Origin: a virus
Reading direction: 5' to 3' (one strand)
Length of the DNA: 40,546 nt
Virus record (IMG/VR): IMGVR_UViG_3300045282_000157
Location: 1-40,546 of that record
Positions 16,795-24,890 of this stretch are shown here, piece by piece. A program made the position numbers and the translations under genes. Below the pieces are notes generated by a model that searched no databases, had not been told where the DNA came from, and worked only from the letters and a program-made list of their open reading frames with translations. How positions within the stretch are numbered: the stretch's first letter is position 1; each line of letters starts with the position of its first letter.

Positions 16795-18015
16795 ATGGCT
16801 GTGACCATCGACCGCACGAACTACAACGCCCTGATCGACGACGACGGCACCAACACCAAGGGCACGCCGTGGTCGAAAAACCAAGTGAAGATCGTGCTGA
16901 TGGACCCCATCGACGGCGCGCTCGCGAAGGTGTTGCCGCTCACGGGCGGCTCCATTACGGGGATCGTCAGCATTACGGGGCCTGTGACCATCGCGCAGGG
17001 CGGCAACGCGACACAGTTGACGGGGACGCCGCCCGCGCTTGACTTTATTCATACGTCGCAACCGGTCGGGTCAAAGGCGCTCCGCGTCAGCAACAACGGC
17101 ACGTCCTCGTTCATCTATTCGATGAACGAAACGAACGGGCAGCCCGGAGGTGGCGCGATCAATCTCACGCTGGATCGGGCGGGTGGCGTGCAGGTCGGCG
17201 GCGTGCTCACCGTCTCGGGCGCGGGGACGCACATCGTTAGTGCGAACTTGCCGGGGAATCTGAATATTCTGATGGTGCGTAACACCGCCCCGGGCACGTC
17301 CGGCGCCGCCCTTTATCTCGGGAACGACACCGATTCCGGTTCCTGCTACTTGCAATCGAACGCTTCGAACTATCCCACCAATGTGTATCTAAAAGCGGGC
17401 GGCGCCGTGTTGGCGGCGAATGGGCCGGGGGGGCTGAACTTCGCGACAACGAACGCCGCCGCGAGTGTCTCGATTTGGACCCAGTACGCCGAACGGATGC
17501 GGATCGAGTCGAACGGCGTGGTCAACATCGGCACTACGAACCCTTTGGGGTCCGTAAATGCCGTGACATCGGGCGGAACGGTGTTCAGCGCACAGAACCT
17601 CAGCGGCGGCAACTCCTGCTACTACGCTGCGTTCTACAACAGCGCCAGCGGCTTGGCAGGTGTCATCCAACAATTGAGCGCGACGACGGTGGCGTTTTCC
17701 AGCGCGTCCGATCACCGGCTGAAGATCGATCTCGGCCCCGCGTCGGACCTGACCGCGTTGCGTGGCGTCATCGTCCACGACTTCACATGGAAGAAAGACG
17801 GCACACGCGACCGTGGTGTGTTTTCGCAAGAAGCGCACGCACACTATCCACGCGCCAACTCGCCGGGGACCGACGAACTGACCGACGACGGCGATCTGAA
17901 ACAACCGTGGATGACCGACTACAGCAAATTCGTCTCTGACCTGATCGTCGGGTGGCAACAACACGACGCGGCCATCGCCGCGCTGCGCGCCGAACTTCTC
18001 GCACTGAAAGGATGA
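16795..18015 (+). CDS. Tail fibre with C-terminal S74 self-cleaving chaperone
   Basis: A 406-residue protein. The N-terminus (MAVTIDRTNYNALID) looks like a virion-anchoring segment. The middle is a low-complexity beta-rich shaft (residues about 45-290, many GG, GNxT and VNIGTTNP motifs). The C-terminal 100 residues carry the intramolecular chaperone signature SDHRLK (Ser305, Lys310), followed by DFTWKKDGTRDRGVFSQEA, KFVSDLIVGWQQHDAAIAAL and a short coiled coil. In S74 proteins this domain trimerises the fibre and then cuts itself off at the Ser. Receptor binding is therefore likely in the shaft just upstream. Confidence 0.88.
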   Translation: MAVTIDRTNYNALIDDDGTNTKGTPWSKNQVKIVLMDPIDGALAKVLPLTGGSITGIVSITGPVTIAQGGNATQLTGTPPALDFIHTSQPVGSKALRVSNNGTSSFIYSMNETNGQPGGGAINLTLDRAGGVQVGGVLTVSGAGTHIVSANLPGNLNILMVRNTAPGTSGAALYLGNDTDSGSCYLQSNASNYPTNVYLKAGGAVLAANGPGGLNFATTNAAASVSIWTQYAERMRIESNGVVNIGTTNPLGSVNAVTSGGTVFSAQNLSGGNSCYYAAFYNSASGLAGVIQQLSATTVAFSSASDHRLKIDLGPASDLTALRGVIVHDFTWKKDGTRDRGVFSQEAHAHYPRANSPGTDELTDDGDLKQPWMTDYSKFVSDLIVGWQQHDAAIAALRAELLALKG

Positions 18016-18019
18016 CCGA

Positions 18020-18358
18020 ATGCCCAACGATAGCTTCACCCAACAGGCCCTCGCCGCGGATCACCGGTTCGTGCAGCGCCTCTCCAACGCCCTCGGCAAA
18101 GTGGCGTGGGAGGTCTTGAACGAAGATCCCGGCATCCCCAATCACGCCCAACGCGCGATGTATTCCCAACGGGTGAACCAGAACCCCTTCGGCACCGCGC
18201 AACAACTCGCGCCCAGCTTCGTGAACAGGCCGAACGTCTTTCAGTTCGCGACGACCTACGACTTCACCGTCGGCGGCACGGTGACGGCCTCGGGCGACGC
18301 CGACATCGAGAGCCAGCTGCACACCGATTGGGATGACCTCGCGGGGATCATCGCGTGA
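18020..18358 (+). CDS. Conserved virion-region protein, unknown function
   Basis: A 112-residue protein with a helical N-terminus (FVQRLSNALGKVAWEVL, HAQRAMYSQRV), then NPFGTAQQLAPSFVNRPN, and a C-terminal acidic end DADIESQLHTDWDDLAG. The pattern of a paired helix plus a D-ADIES-L-DW end is familiar to me from other tail regions but has no assigned role. ATG is 4 bases after the fibre stop. Stop overlaps the next GTG. Confidence 0.7.
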   Translation: MPNDSFTQQALAADHRFVQRLSNALGKVAWEVLNEDPGIPNHAQRAMYSQRVNQNPFGTAQQLAPSFVNRPNVFQFATTYDFTVGGTVTASGDADIESQLHTDWDDLAGIIA

Positions 18359-18597
18359 CGAAAACGCTCGACGCCGCGCCCTACTGGAAGCTGCGCGCGA
18401 TCTGTTCCGATACGCAACGCTGCTCGGTCGCGGCGCTGGCCGCGCGCGACGCCTTCATGGCCGCACAGCAAAAGCAGGCCGCGCTGCTCACCGAGTACGG
18501 CCTCGACGCGAAGGCGGAAACATTCACGCTCGACGACGACACGTTGACGATCACGTTCCCCGACGCCACGGAGGCCAGCCGTGCGAACCCCGCGTGA
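18355..18597 (+). CDS. Small helical protein, unknown function
   Basis: An 80-residue protein starting at GTG (GTGA overlap). The first 50 residues form a helix around ARDAFMAAQQKQAALLTEYGL; the rest is a short beta segment (AETFTLDDDTLTITFPD). I do not recognise the family. It sits in the late operon between two unknown virion-region genes. Confidence 0.6.
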   Translation: MTKTLDAAPYWKLRAICSDTQRCSVAALAARDAFMAAQQKQAALLTEYGLDAKAETFTLDDDTLTITFPDATEASRANPA

Positions 18598-20149
18598 CGT
18601 GCTCCACGAACTCGATCGCCTGCTCGCCGCCAGCGAGGTCGATCCCACGCTCGCCGCCCTGACCGGCCACGTCCTCGGGGGCCTGATGGCCGCGAACCCG
18701 GACATGGACGAGTCCGACGCCATCGACCAAGCGATTCGCATGGCGCGGGCCACGGTGGCGCAGCTGGCGGGCGTGCGTCCGCCCGAACCGATCCCGCCTA
18801 CCACGCGCACCGTGGTGACGCCCGCCGACTTCACCTATCTCGGGAGCGCCACGTTGCCGCTCGACACGCAGGGCCAGACGCGCTTCGGGTTCTCGACGGG
18901 CGCCTTGACGGGGCGCCTCGTCGATGGCGCGATCCATCTGCTGATTACCGGGGCGCAAGCGGAGACGGGCTGGATGGACCCAGTGTACGAGGTCGCGTGG
19001 ACTGGTCCCGGCACGCGCTGCCCGCTGGTCACGGCGTGGGGCGACATCACCGGCGGATTGCGCGTCTCCGCGGCGGGCAACGCGATGCCGTTGCATGGGC
19101 TCCTCTGGGACCCGTTCACTGAGCGAGTGCTCTGGACGTACCTCGATGACTACAACGTCGGCGGCGCGCACGACCCATGCTTGGGCACGTCCCGGCTCAC
19201 GCCCGACGGGGCCATCGCCGAGGGACCCTGGCGTCTCGCGTGTCACGCGCAGCGCATCGGCGGCTATCTCGTCGCGCTTCCGGAGATCCCGGCGCTGCAC
19301 GGCGCGCGCTTCGGCGCGGGCGCGCCGATTCAGAGTGGCAACGCGAGCGCGGCCTGGGGCGCGTACCTCAGTGCGTTCGCGCTGCCGCCCGCCGGGACGC
19401 CGCCGGATACGCCCGCCGACGCGCACATCACGATTCCCACGACGCAGCTGATTTACTCGGACCTTGATCACCGGCAGGCGCGCGAGGGCGACGTGGACGA
19501 ATGCGGATGGACCCACTACGGCGAGGCCGACTCCAAGGGCGCCGAGCCGCAGTGGAATCCGATCCAGAACGGCACCGGCTGCACCGTCAACGGCGAACTA
19601 TGTGGCGCGTCGTTCGCGCCGTTCACGACCTTCACCCCGCTCGATGTGATCTCCGCTGGGGCGTACGTGTCCGGCGCGCAGAAGCATGGGCTCGTGCTCA
19701 TCGGTCAGCTCGCGCGCACCATCGAGGCCCACGCCGCCGAGTACGGTGCGCTCGGCCGCTGCCACGTCTGGTATGGACCCGCGCAGGAATACGGCAGCCG
19801 GAAGTTGTGCGCGCACGGTCAGAACGACACCCGGTACGGCTCCACGTCGACCGGCCCCGGCACCGTCACGATGCAGAGCAGTCTGTTCATCTACGACCCC
19901 GCGGATCTCGCCCAGGTCGCGCAGGGCGCGTGTTCGCCGATCCTGCTTCCGCCGACGACGGACGCGGCCGATCTCGGTCAAGTGACGCACGAGGGCGCGG
20001 CGCCGTTTCCGCAGCTGGCGCCAGCCATGCGGGCCTTCGGGGGCGCGTGGTTCGAGGGCGCGAGTCGGACGCTGTTCGTGAGTGAGATCCATGCGGAGTG
20101 GCAGGGCGAGTGGCGACCGATTGTTCATGCGTTCCGCATCGCGTGCTGA
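18581..20149 (+). CDS. Large virion-associated protein of unknown function
   Basis: A 522-residue protein from a GTG start inside the previous gene. The first 65 residues are helical (VLHELDRLLAASEVDPTLAAL). The rest is beta-rich with evenly spaced blocks: FTYLGSATLPLD, GAIHLLITGAQ, MPLHGLLWDPFTERVLWTYL, GYLVALPEIPALHGARFGAG, HGLVLIGQLAR and SSLFIYDPADLAQVAQG. These recurring hydrophobic strands suggest a beta-propeller, which is inference. It has several Cys (AHDPCLG, DECGWTHYG, GTGCTVNGELCG). It comes after the fibre, so a host-contact or tail accessory role is possible. No lytic motif is visible. Confidence 0.7.
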   Translation: MRTPRDVLHELDRLLAASEVDPTLAALTGHVLGGLMAANPDMDESDAIDQAIRMARATVAQLAGVRPPEPIPPTTRTVVTPADFTYLGSATLPLDTQGQTRFGFSTGALTGRLVDGAIHLLITGAQAETGWMDPVYEVAWTGPGTRCPLVTAWGDITGGLRVSAAGNAMPLHGLLWDPFTERVLWTYLDDYNVGGAHDPCLGTSRLTPDGAIAEGPWRLACHAQRIGGYLVALPEIPALHGARFGAGAPIQSGNASAAWGAYLSAFALPPAGTPPDTPADAHITIPTTQLIYSDLDHRQAREGDVDECGWTHYGEADSKGAEPQWNPIQNGTGCTVNGELCGASFAPFTTFTPLDVISAGAYVSGAQKHGLVLIGQLARTIEAHAAEYGALGRCHVWYGPAQEYGSRKLCAHGQNDTRYGSTSTGPGTVTMQSSLFIYDPADLAQVAQGACSPILLPPTTDAADLGQVTHEGAAPFPQLAPAMRAFGGAWFEGASRTLFVSEIHAEWQGEWRPIVHAFRIAC

Positions 20150-20151
20150 CA

Positions 20152-20388
20152 ATGCGAAGTCTGCGCCTGCTCGTCATGCTCGGCGTCGTCGCCAGCGCGA
20201 GCGCCTGTCTTGGGCTTCGCCACCTCAACGCCGGGATCGAGGAAGTGCGCGACATCGTGCGGCGCCAGGACTGCCGCGACGGGGCGCCCGCGCGCATTCT
20301 CGTGGACGCGCGCTGCCTCGATGGAATCTGTGGCGTCACGTGCGCGCCCGACCGCTGGTGGGCCAACCCGAAGGAGCCTGAACCATGA
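20152..20388 (+). CDS. Putative small lipoprotein, lysis candidate
   Basis: A 78-residue protein with an N-terminal signal: MRSLRLLVMLGVVASASAC, where Cys19 follows a lipobox-like ASA. The mature part has four more Cys (DCRDG, ARCLDGICGVTC) and a WWANP end. Late position, 2 bases after the previous stop, and its small size make it a candidate outer-membrane spanin or a surface lipoprotein. I see no spanin-specific proline-rich region, so this stays tentative. Stop overlaps the next gene (ATGA). Confidence 0.6.
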   Translation: MRSLRLLVMLGVVASASACLGLRHLNAGIEEVRDIVRRQDCRDGAPARILVDARCLDGICGVTCAPDRWWANPKEPEP

Positions 20389-20537
20389 GCCTCATCGAAG
20401 TGCTGATCGTCGTGTTCCTGATCTTGTGGTTACTCGGCGGGTTCGTCGTGCCGGTAGGCGGCTCGCTGATCCATGTCCTGTTGGTGCTCGTGATCGTGCT
20501 CGTGATCGTGCGGCTCCTCCAAGGGCGCGGGATCTAG
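20385..20537 (+). CDS. Small two-segment membrane protein (lmo0937-like)
   Basis: A 50-residue, almost wholly hydrophobic protein: SLIEVLIVVFLILWLLGG, a short GGFVVPVGGSLIH turn, then VLLVLVIVLVIVRLLQGRGI. This pattern, ending in LLxGRxx, matches the lmo0937/DUF5670 family of tiny bacterial membrane proteins. Function in the family is unknown. Coupled by ATGA to the lipoprotein gene and last in the late operon, so a holin-like role is possible but not supported by any motif. Confidence 0.7.
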   Translation: MSLIEVLIVVFLILWLLGGFVVPVGGSLIHVLLVLVIVLVIVRLLQGRGI

Positions 20538-20693
20538 ACCTCGGGTCGGGCGACCGTTGAGCAAGGGCCGCTGCATCGCGACAATTCAGCCGTGGCAGCG
20601 TGGTAGCGCGACGGTTGTCCGACTCGACCATACCAGAGGCGCTAGGAGCCACGATCGGACACCGGGCCTCTTACCCTAGCCGCCCGGCTCGAA
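20538..20693. other. Convergent intergenic region with hairpins, no gene
   Basis: The late plus-strand operon and the minus-strand recombinase operon both end here. Two hairpin-forming elements are seen: GACAA/TTGTC with an inner CCGT/ACGG (about 20578-20619) and CCGGGC/GCCCGG with a 14-base loop (20662-20687). Neither has a T-run, so a Rho-independent terminator is not certain. Confidence 0.5.
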
Positions 20694-20900
20694 TCACGTG
20701 GACGAGGCGCCGGGCTCACGGCTGGCGCCTTCTAAGGGCGGTCCAGCCCGGCGGAACGTTGTGAGGGCGGCGCGGGCCTCCGCGCGGTCCGCGAAGTACC
20801 TCCGCCATACTTGCCCGCGCGCATCCGCCCATTCAAGGAACCACAGATACAGCGGATCGCGGCAGGGACCGATGCGCGGGCGTTTCGGTGGCCGCTTCAA
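20694..20900 (-). CDS. Small basic protein, unknown
   Basis: A 68-residue protein from a TTG start that overlaps the upstream stop; GGAGG lies 9 bases upstream. The sequence PLYLWFLEWADARGQVWRRYF followed by DRAEARAALTTFR looks like a short beta hairpin plus helix. Basic N-terminus (MKRPPKRPR). No family recognised. Last gene of the recombinase operon. Confidence 0.55.
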   Translation of the reverse strand: MKRPPKRPRIGPCRDPLYLWFLEWADARGQVWRRYFADRAEARAALTTFRRAGPPLEGASREPGASST

Positions 20901-21139
20901 TGCACCGATCCTCCGGCCTTCGTGACATCGACGCCGTGAAGGGTCAACAGCCGGTCACACGCGACGCGGATGTCATGTAACGGAATGGGCGGATCGACGC
21001 GCGCGATCAGGGCGACGAGCGCGATCGCCTCGGCATAGCGATCCGTGAGCACTTCGACGCGCCGTCGCTGCGATCGCGACGCGGTCGCGGCACCGATGCT
21101 GATGATCAACGCGGTCACCGATAGCGCGAGCGCGATCAT
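20897..21139 (-). CDS. Small protein with N-terminal membrane segment
   Basis: An 80-residue protein. Residues 1-20 (MIALALSVTALIISIGAATA) form one transmembrane helix, followed by a basic SQRRR stop-transfer and a helical cytoplasmic part with AIALVALIARV. ATG overlaps the DUF3846 stop (ATGA). Function unknown; it may be a membrane accessory of the prophage. Confidence 0.6.
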   Translation of the reverse strand: MIALALSVTALIISIGAATASRSQRRRVEVLTDRYAEAIALVALIARVDPPIPLHDIRVACDRLLTLHGVDVTKAGGSVH

Positions 21140-21468
21140 TCGCCGTCCTCGTCACCGGCGCCCATTTCGGTGTGGGTCGCGACGACGACGACGCCGACCA
21201 CTACGTCATCCTCCATTCCGCCCGCCATGCGGAGCAACTCGGTGCCGATAGGATTCTCGGGCAAGCCGAGCCGCTTTCCGTCCTCGTTCATCACGAGCCA
21301 TACCTGCTCTTTCGGCCCGCGCCACAAGTCGGTCAACCAAAACATGGGCGGCATTCGAATCGCTTCGATATAGCCGCCGACCGCGGTCTGGAGCTCCTCC
21401 AGCGTGAAGGTCACGCCGTGTTTCGGGTACCACGAGTGTCCGTCGTGAGGCTTGAGCAACAGGGCCAT
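21136..21468 (-). CDS. DUF3846-domain protein
   Basis: A 110-residue protein; the ATG at 21468 overlaps the upstream stop, so the longer open frame to 21540 is not used. The DUF3846 pattern is clear: FTLEELQTAVGGYIEAIRM, VWLVMNEDGKRLGLPENPIGTELL and a final VVVGVVVVATHTE strand. Such proteins are common on plasmids and phages, with no known activity; some relatives are linked to anti-restriction proteins, which does not prove a role here. Confidence 0.75.
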   Translation of the reverse strand: MALLLKPHDGHSWYPKHGVTFTLEELQTAVGGYIEAIRMPPMFWLTDLWRGPKEQVWLVMNEDGKRLGLPENPIGTELLRMAGGMEDDVVVGVVVVATHTEMGAGDEDGE

Positions 21469-21941
21469 CACTGCACCGCGGCCTCGTCGATGAGGTCCAG
21501 CCAGGGCGCCTGCGCAAAGGTGTCCCGAATGGCCGGCCACTCCTCGAGCGAAAAGATCAACGTGCCTGACTGCGCCGACGACCCGTCCGCGCGCACGAAC
21601 ATCCGACAGTGGACGTGCCCGCCGAGCGTGCGATGGTAGAGACGCATCAGCGGTTCCACAGGGCGAAAGCGATCGAACGTCGGATCACTGCCGCGGCGAA
21701 TGGCCTCTAGGACGGTTGCGGCCCGCTGGTCCGCGAAGTACTCGCGCACGTGTCCGATGAACATCTCGCCCATACGCCGCGCCTCGTCGGGCACGTGCGG
21801 ATGGCGGAGCGCCAGCTGCAGAATCGCCACCAAATGAAACGCCGACAGCGGCCGGAGCACGACCTCGATGGGCGTGTCGCAGCGCATCAATTCTTCGACC
21901 AACGCGGCGACGGCTTCGTCGTCAGAGTCAGGAAACGTCAT
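21468..21941 (-). CDS. Hypothetical protein in recombinase operon
   Basis: A 157-residue protein, acidic at the N-terminus, with mixed helices (EAVAALVEELMRCD, SAFHLVAILQLALRHP, EARRMGEMFIGHVREYF) and a C-terminal part HVHCRMFVRADGSSAQSGTLIF. No recognised domain. It overlaps its upstream neighbour by 14 bases and its downstream neighbour by ATGA, so it is translated as part of the operon. Confidence 0.6.
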   Translation of the reverse strand: MTFPDSDDEAVAALVEELMRCDTPIEVVLRPLSAFHLVAILQLALRHPHVPDEARRMGEMFIGHVREYFADQRAATVLEAIRRGSDPTFDRFRPVEPLMRLYHRTLGGHVHCRMFVRADGSSAQSGTLIFSLEEWPAIRDTFAQAPWLDLIDEAAVQ

Positions 21942-22512
21942 CAGTCCTCACCGCCGCGATGATGCGGCCACCATGCAGCGCGCGCAAACCGCGCGTGCGT
22001 TCGCTGTCGGCGTCGATGTCTGCTTCGGTGCGGCCCGGCGCGGGCGCGAGGCCGGTAAACGTTTCGCCGGGAATGTGGATCAACCCGTCGGGCGACGTGC
22101 GCAACAAGCGCCCGCCGCCGATGCGCTCGATGGCTTGGGCGAGTCGGACAAACTCGGTGTCGCGCAGCCAGCGATCCGGCATACACCCATGCATACACGA
22201 CATCAGGCGGACGAGGCCCCACGCGCGGCAGATCAGCGGCCGCACCGCGTACGCGCTGCATCGATCCTCGGGCGTCAGGTAGATGCACCGCTCGCGCGGT
22301 GTTTCCGTCTCCGGTCCGCCGTCGGCCAGGAGCCGGATCACCGTGCGCGGTTTGATGTGGGTCGCCAGCTGGAGGCGCCGCGCCTCGACTTCGCTGAGCG
22401 GGATCGGTCCGCACGCAATCGCGCACCGCCCCTGACAGCTGATGGTGGGGAGTTCAGCGTAGAGGCGATCGAGCCTGTCGAAGGCGTGCGCCAGTTTTGC
22501 GGCCTTGCTCAT
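21928..22512 (-). CDS. YkgJ-like cysteine-cluster protein
   Basis: A 194-residue protein with the cysteine layout of the YkgJ (CxxxC-type, putative zinc/iron-chelating) family: ISCQGRCAIACG near residue 25, then ERCIYLTPEDRCSAYAVRPLICRAWG near residue 75, followed by a further MSCMHGC. The family probably holds a metal cluster; its reaction is unknown. Fifteen bases separate it from the recombinase stop, so both are in one transcript. Carriage of this gene by a phage recombinase operon is unusual to me. Confidence 0.75.
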   Translation of the reverse strand: MSKAAKLAHAFDRLDRLYAELPTISCQGRCAIACGPIPLSEVEARRLQLATHIKPRTVIRLLADGGPETETPRERCIYLTPEDRCSAYAVRPLICRAWGLVRLMSCMHGCMPDRWLRDTEFVRLAQAIERIGGGRLLRTSPDGLIHIPGETFTGLAPAPGRTEADIDADSERTRGLRALHGGRIIAAVRTDDVS

Positions 22513-22527
22513 GTGGTCCTAATCCTT

Positions 22528-24303
22528 TCAGGCCGCGCGGCGATTCGACCGGAGCACGCCTGTCACGCTGAGGTAATCAGGCGTACTTTGCGTTGGGAAA
22601 GGACCATTCGTTACCTCGCCGAAAATTGCGTGCATTCCAATCTTCATTTCAAACCGGACCGCTCGGAACCCCTTCGCATCGGTGAACGGCGTCAGCGTGA
22701 TTGGCGTGGCGAGCAGCTGCGACAAGAGCGGCCGCGCGGTCGGCGCCTGACTGCCCGCGAGGATGGCGCGGTAGTCCACGAGTCGCGTGCGGATTTGCGC
22801 CTCGATGTCCTGCCACGATTGTGCGGCCGCCGCGTCGTCTGTCTCGCCGAGCAGCGTGAGAATCTCCTGGCGTCGCGCCTCGACTGCCTTGAGGCGCTCT
22901 ACCAGAATCTCGAGGGTCGCGACCGTGCGGGCAATCGCGTCGGTGAGACGCGCGCGCTGCCGATCCAGATCCGCGAGTTCGCGGCGGAGTGGCGCGGACG
23001 TTGTCGCGCCGGTGCTGCGCTGTTGAAACCGCTTGCGTGCCGCGGCCAGCACACGCGTTTCGAGTGCGGGCGAGAGCGCCGCGCCGAGCACGCTCGCGAT
23101 CACCGCTTGGTTGAGGGCATCCATCGACCAGAGTTCGACGTGCGGGCAGAGGCCTTCGCGCTCGGACGGTCCGCCGTCACGCTTGGGGCCGCGGTCCTCG
23201 CCGTCGCGCCAGCGTCGCCCGCGTTGGTAGTGCGTAGTACACGCGTAGTAGCCCGTCGGCACCTTCTCGCGTTGACCATTGGCGCGTTGTCGCACGCGCA
23301 CGTGGATACCGCCGCCACAGAGGCCACAGGTCGCGTACCCGACGAGCAGGTACTGCGAGGGCGCATCTCGCCGCGGGCCGAAGGCGGCGCCGGGGCTGCG
23401 CAGGTGACACGCCGCGCGGGCCGCGGCCATCGAGTGATGCGCGGCCTTCCATTCTTTCTCGGAGACGATCCGCAGGTCGGGCGCGGGCACGCGCATCCAT
23501 TCGGCGCGCGGCCGCACGACTTGCGACTTGCGCCCGTTCACGATGACGGTGCGCGTTTTGTTCCACTCGATGACGCCGCGATACAGTTCGCGGTGCAGCG
23601 CATCGTTCACGGTCTGGCCTGACCAGCCGGTGATCGCGCCCGGGCGCCAGGGCCGCGGTGTGGCGGCGTCCTCCTGATTCAACATCCGCGCAATGCGCGC
23701 GACGCCGAAGCCTTTCGCGCGCAACTCGAAAATCCGATGCACCACGATCGCGTGCGCCGCGTTGATCCGCCGTTCGATGTGACCGTCCACGCGCGCGGCG
23801 TCGTAGCCGAAGCACGGTTTCGTGGTGAGGAAACCCGCTTCGGCTTTCTTCACCATCGCGTTGGTCACATCGCGGGAAATCTGCCGACGGTATTCCGCGT
23901 TCATCTCGGCGCGGACGAAGCCCACGACGTTGTCGCCGAAGGTGCCATGCCGGAACGGCCGGTCCTCCTGATAGAACCAGACCTCGACGCCGGCCTGGGC
24001 GATCCGTTTCAACTCGCCGAAGGCCTCGTCGCCGTCGCTGCGGCTGAAGCGGGACGAGTCGCGCATGAGTACCACGTGCGGCCGCTGTGGCGTGGCGAGG
24101 CTCGCCAGCAACCGTTGCCGGTTGACGAGGCGGGCGGGCTCCGCGCCGGAAATCGCATCGTCCACGTAGACGCCGCCGACCGCCCATCCTTTCGCTTTGG
24201 CGAACGCTTTCGCCGCCGACACTTGCAGCGCGACAGACTTCGCATCCGCATCCGCCCGTTGTTCCGTTGACTTTCTCGCGTAAATCGCCGCGGTCAGATT
24301 CAT
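22528..24303 (-). CDS. Large serine recombinase (putative integrase)
   Basis: A 591-residue recombinase. The ATG at 24303 has GGAGG just upstream, and the catalytic motif AAIYARKSTEQ (Ser12) follows at the expected distance; the longer frame to 24354 is not needed. The resolvase domain continues with DAISG, VLMRDSSRFSRS and EMNAEYRRQISRDV. A recombinase domain follows (GFGVARIARMLN, HRELYRGVIEWNKT), then a zinc ribbon (CGLCGG near residue 326 to a Cys near 386) and a coiled coil (residues about 430-500). Such enzymes integrate phage DNA by attP x attB crossover. The only recombinase in the window. Confidence 0.94.
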   Translation of the reverse strand: MNLTAAIYARKSTEQRADADAKSVALQVSAAKAFAKAKGWAVGGVYVDDAISGAEPARLVNRQRLLASLATPQRPHVVLMRDSSRFSRSDGDEAFGELKRIAQAGVEVWFYQEDRPFRHGTFGDNVVGFVRAEMNAEYRRQISRDVTNAMVKKAEAGFLTTKPCFGYDAARVDGHIERRINAAHAIVVHRIFELRAKGFGVARIARMLNQEDAATPRPWRPGAITGWSGQTVNDALHRELYRGVIEWNKTRTVIVNGRKSQVVRPRAEWMRVPAPDLRIVSEKEWKAAHHSMAAARAACHLRSPGAAFGPRRDAPSQYLLVGYATCGLCGGGIHVRVRQRANGQREKVPTGYYACTTHYQRGRRWRDGEDRGPKRDGGPSEREGLCPHVELWSMDALNQAVIASVLGAALSPALETRVLAAARKRFQQRSTGATTSAPLRRELADLDRQRARLTDAIARTVATLEILVERLKAVEARRQEILTLLGETDDAAAAQSWQDIEAQIRTRLVDYRAILAGSQAPTARPLLSQLLATPITLTPFTDAKGFRAVRFEMKIGMHAIFGEVTNGPFPTQSTPDYLSVTGVLRSNRRAA

Positions 24304-24382
24304 CGAGCCTCCGATTTTCGGCCGCGTGGACTCGACTACAATCGAGCGAGCCACCGACCTACTTACACTAGGTTGACGGTTA

Positions 24383-24418
24383 GGCGCTGCGTGGTGGGTC
24401 CCGCCTCCACGTGGCGCC
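24383..24418. other. Imperfect palindrome beside the recombinase: attP candidate
   Basis: Arms GGCGCTGCGTGG (24383-24394) and CCACGTGGCGCC (24407-24418) pair at 10 of 12 positions around a 12-base centre, 80 bases upstream of the recombinase ATG. Serine-integrase attP sites are imperfect palindromes of similar size beside the int gene. It could instead be an RNA hairpin in the recombinase leader. Confidence 0.45.
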
Positions 24419-24437
24419 GCTTTGATTCAAACATTTT

Positions 24438-24467
24438 ATTGTAGCGTTTTGAATTCTATGGCGTCCA
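24438..24467 (-). promoter_or_regulatory. Putative recombinase promoter
   Basis: On the minus strand, TGGACG (24467-24462) and TACAAT (24443-24438) are separated by 18 bases. The -10 matches the consensus at 5 of 6. It would start a leader of about 130 bases before the recombinase ATG at 24303. Confidence 0.45.
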
Positions 24468-24481
24468 TGAAAAAGTTCTGT

Positions 24482-24493
24482 CGCTGCGCAGCG
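24482..24493. repeat. Perfect 12-bp palindrome CGCTGCGCAGCG
   Basis: Lies between the two divergent promoters of the control region, 15 bases upstream of the minus-strand -35 box. A possible operator; no second copy was found. Confidence 0.4.
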
Positions 24494-24607
24494 GCATGGT
24501 GACTTGCACATTCGGGCATGATGCCGCCGCATGCGAGGCAGACCGACCCGATCGACAAAAACGGATGACTTGCTGTCTTACGTATACGCGATCGAAATTT
24601 TGACAGG

Positions 24608-24636
24608 TTGAAACCGACATAAAAGCGGCGTATGGT
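24608..24636 (+). promoter_or_regulatory. Putative promoter for the 24669 gene
   Basis: TTGAAA (24608-24613), 17 bases, TATGGT (24631-24636). It precedes the AGGAGAG ribosome binding site at about 24655 and the ATG at 24669. A TTGACA also overlaps just upstream (24600-24605) but has no matching -10. Confidence 0.5.
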
Positions 24637-24668
24637 CAGCGTTTCGTGTTTGCTAGGAGAGTGACCTT

Positions 24669-24890
24669 ATGTCGTCTCCGGCGGCGGTCGACACGGCGCT
24701 CGTGCCCACTCCATCCGAACTCGCGTTGCTGCACGCCTGGCGGCGCTTACCGACCACGGCGGCTGCGGCCTTGTTGGCGCTCAACGTCGCGTTCTTGTCC
24801 GATCACGGTTTAACGGTGCGCGTGTCCATTCCTGAAGCACCGTCAGCAGAGCTTTCCGACCCTCTAGACGAAGGCCCCGAAACATCGTAA
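24669..24890 (+). CDS. Small hypothetical protein opposite the repressor
   Basis: A 73-residue protein with its own promoter-like sequence and AGGAGAG at 7-base spacing. The middle is a hydrophobic helix (RRLPTTAAAALLALNVAFL) and the C-terminus is acidic. No family recognised. Its last 110 bases overlap, tail to tail, the 3' end of the CI-like gene on the other strand, so transcription of one would oppose the other. Either a real early gene or a chance frame; the upstream signals favour real. Confidence 0.5.
   Translation: MSSPAAVDTALVPTPSELALLHAWRRLPTTAAAALLALNVAFLSDHGLTVRVSIPEAPSAELSDPLDEGPETS

Noticed and set aside
20575-20700. tRNA-like pieces (GTGGTAGCGC, CTCGAAT) between the late and recombinase operons
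   Set aside because: A 5-bp anticodon-like stem with a 7-base loop exists, but position 33 is not T, the CTCGAAT part has no pairing T-stem, and no acceptor stem closes the fold.
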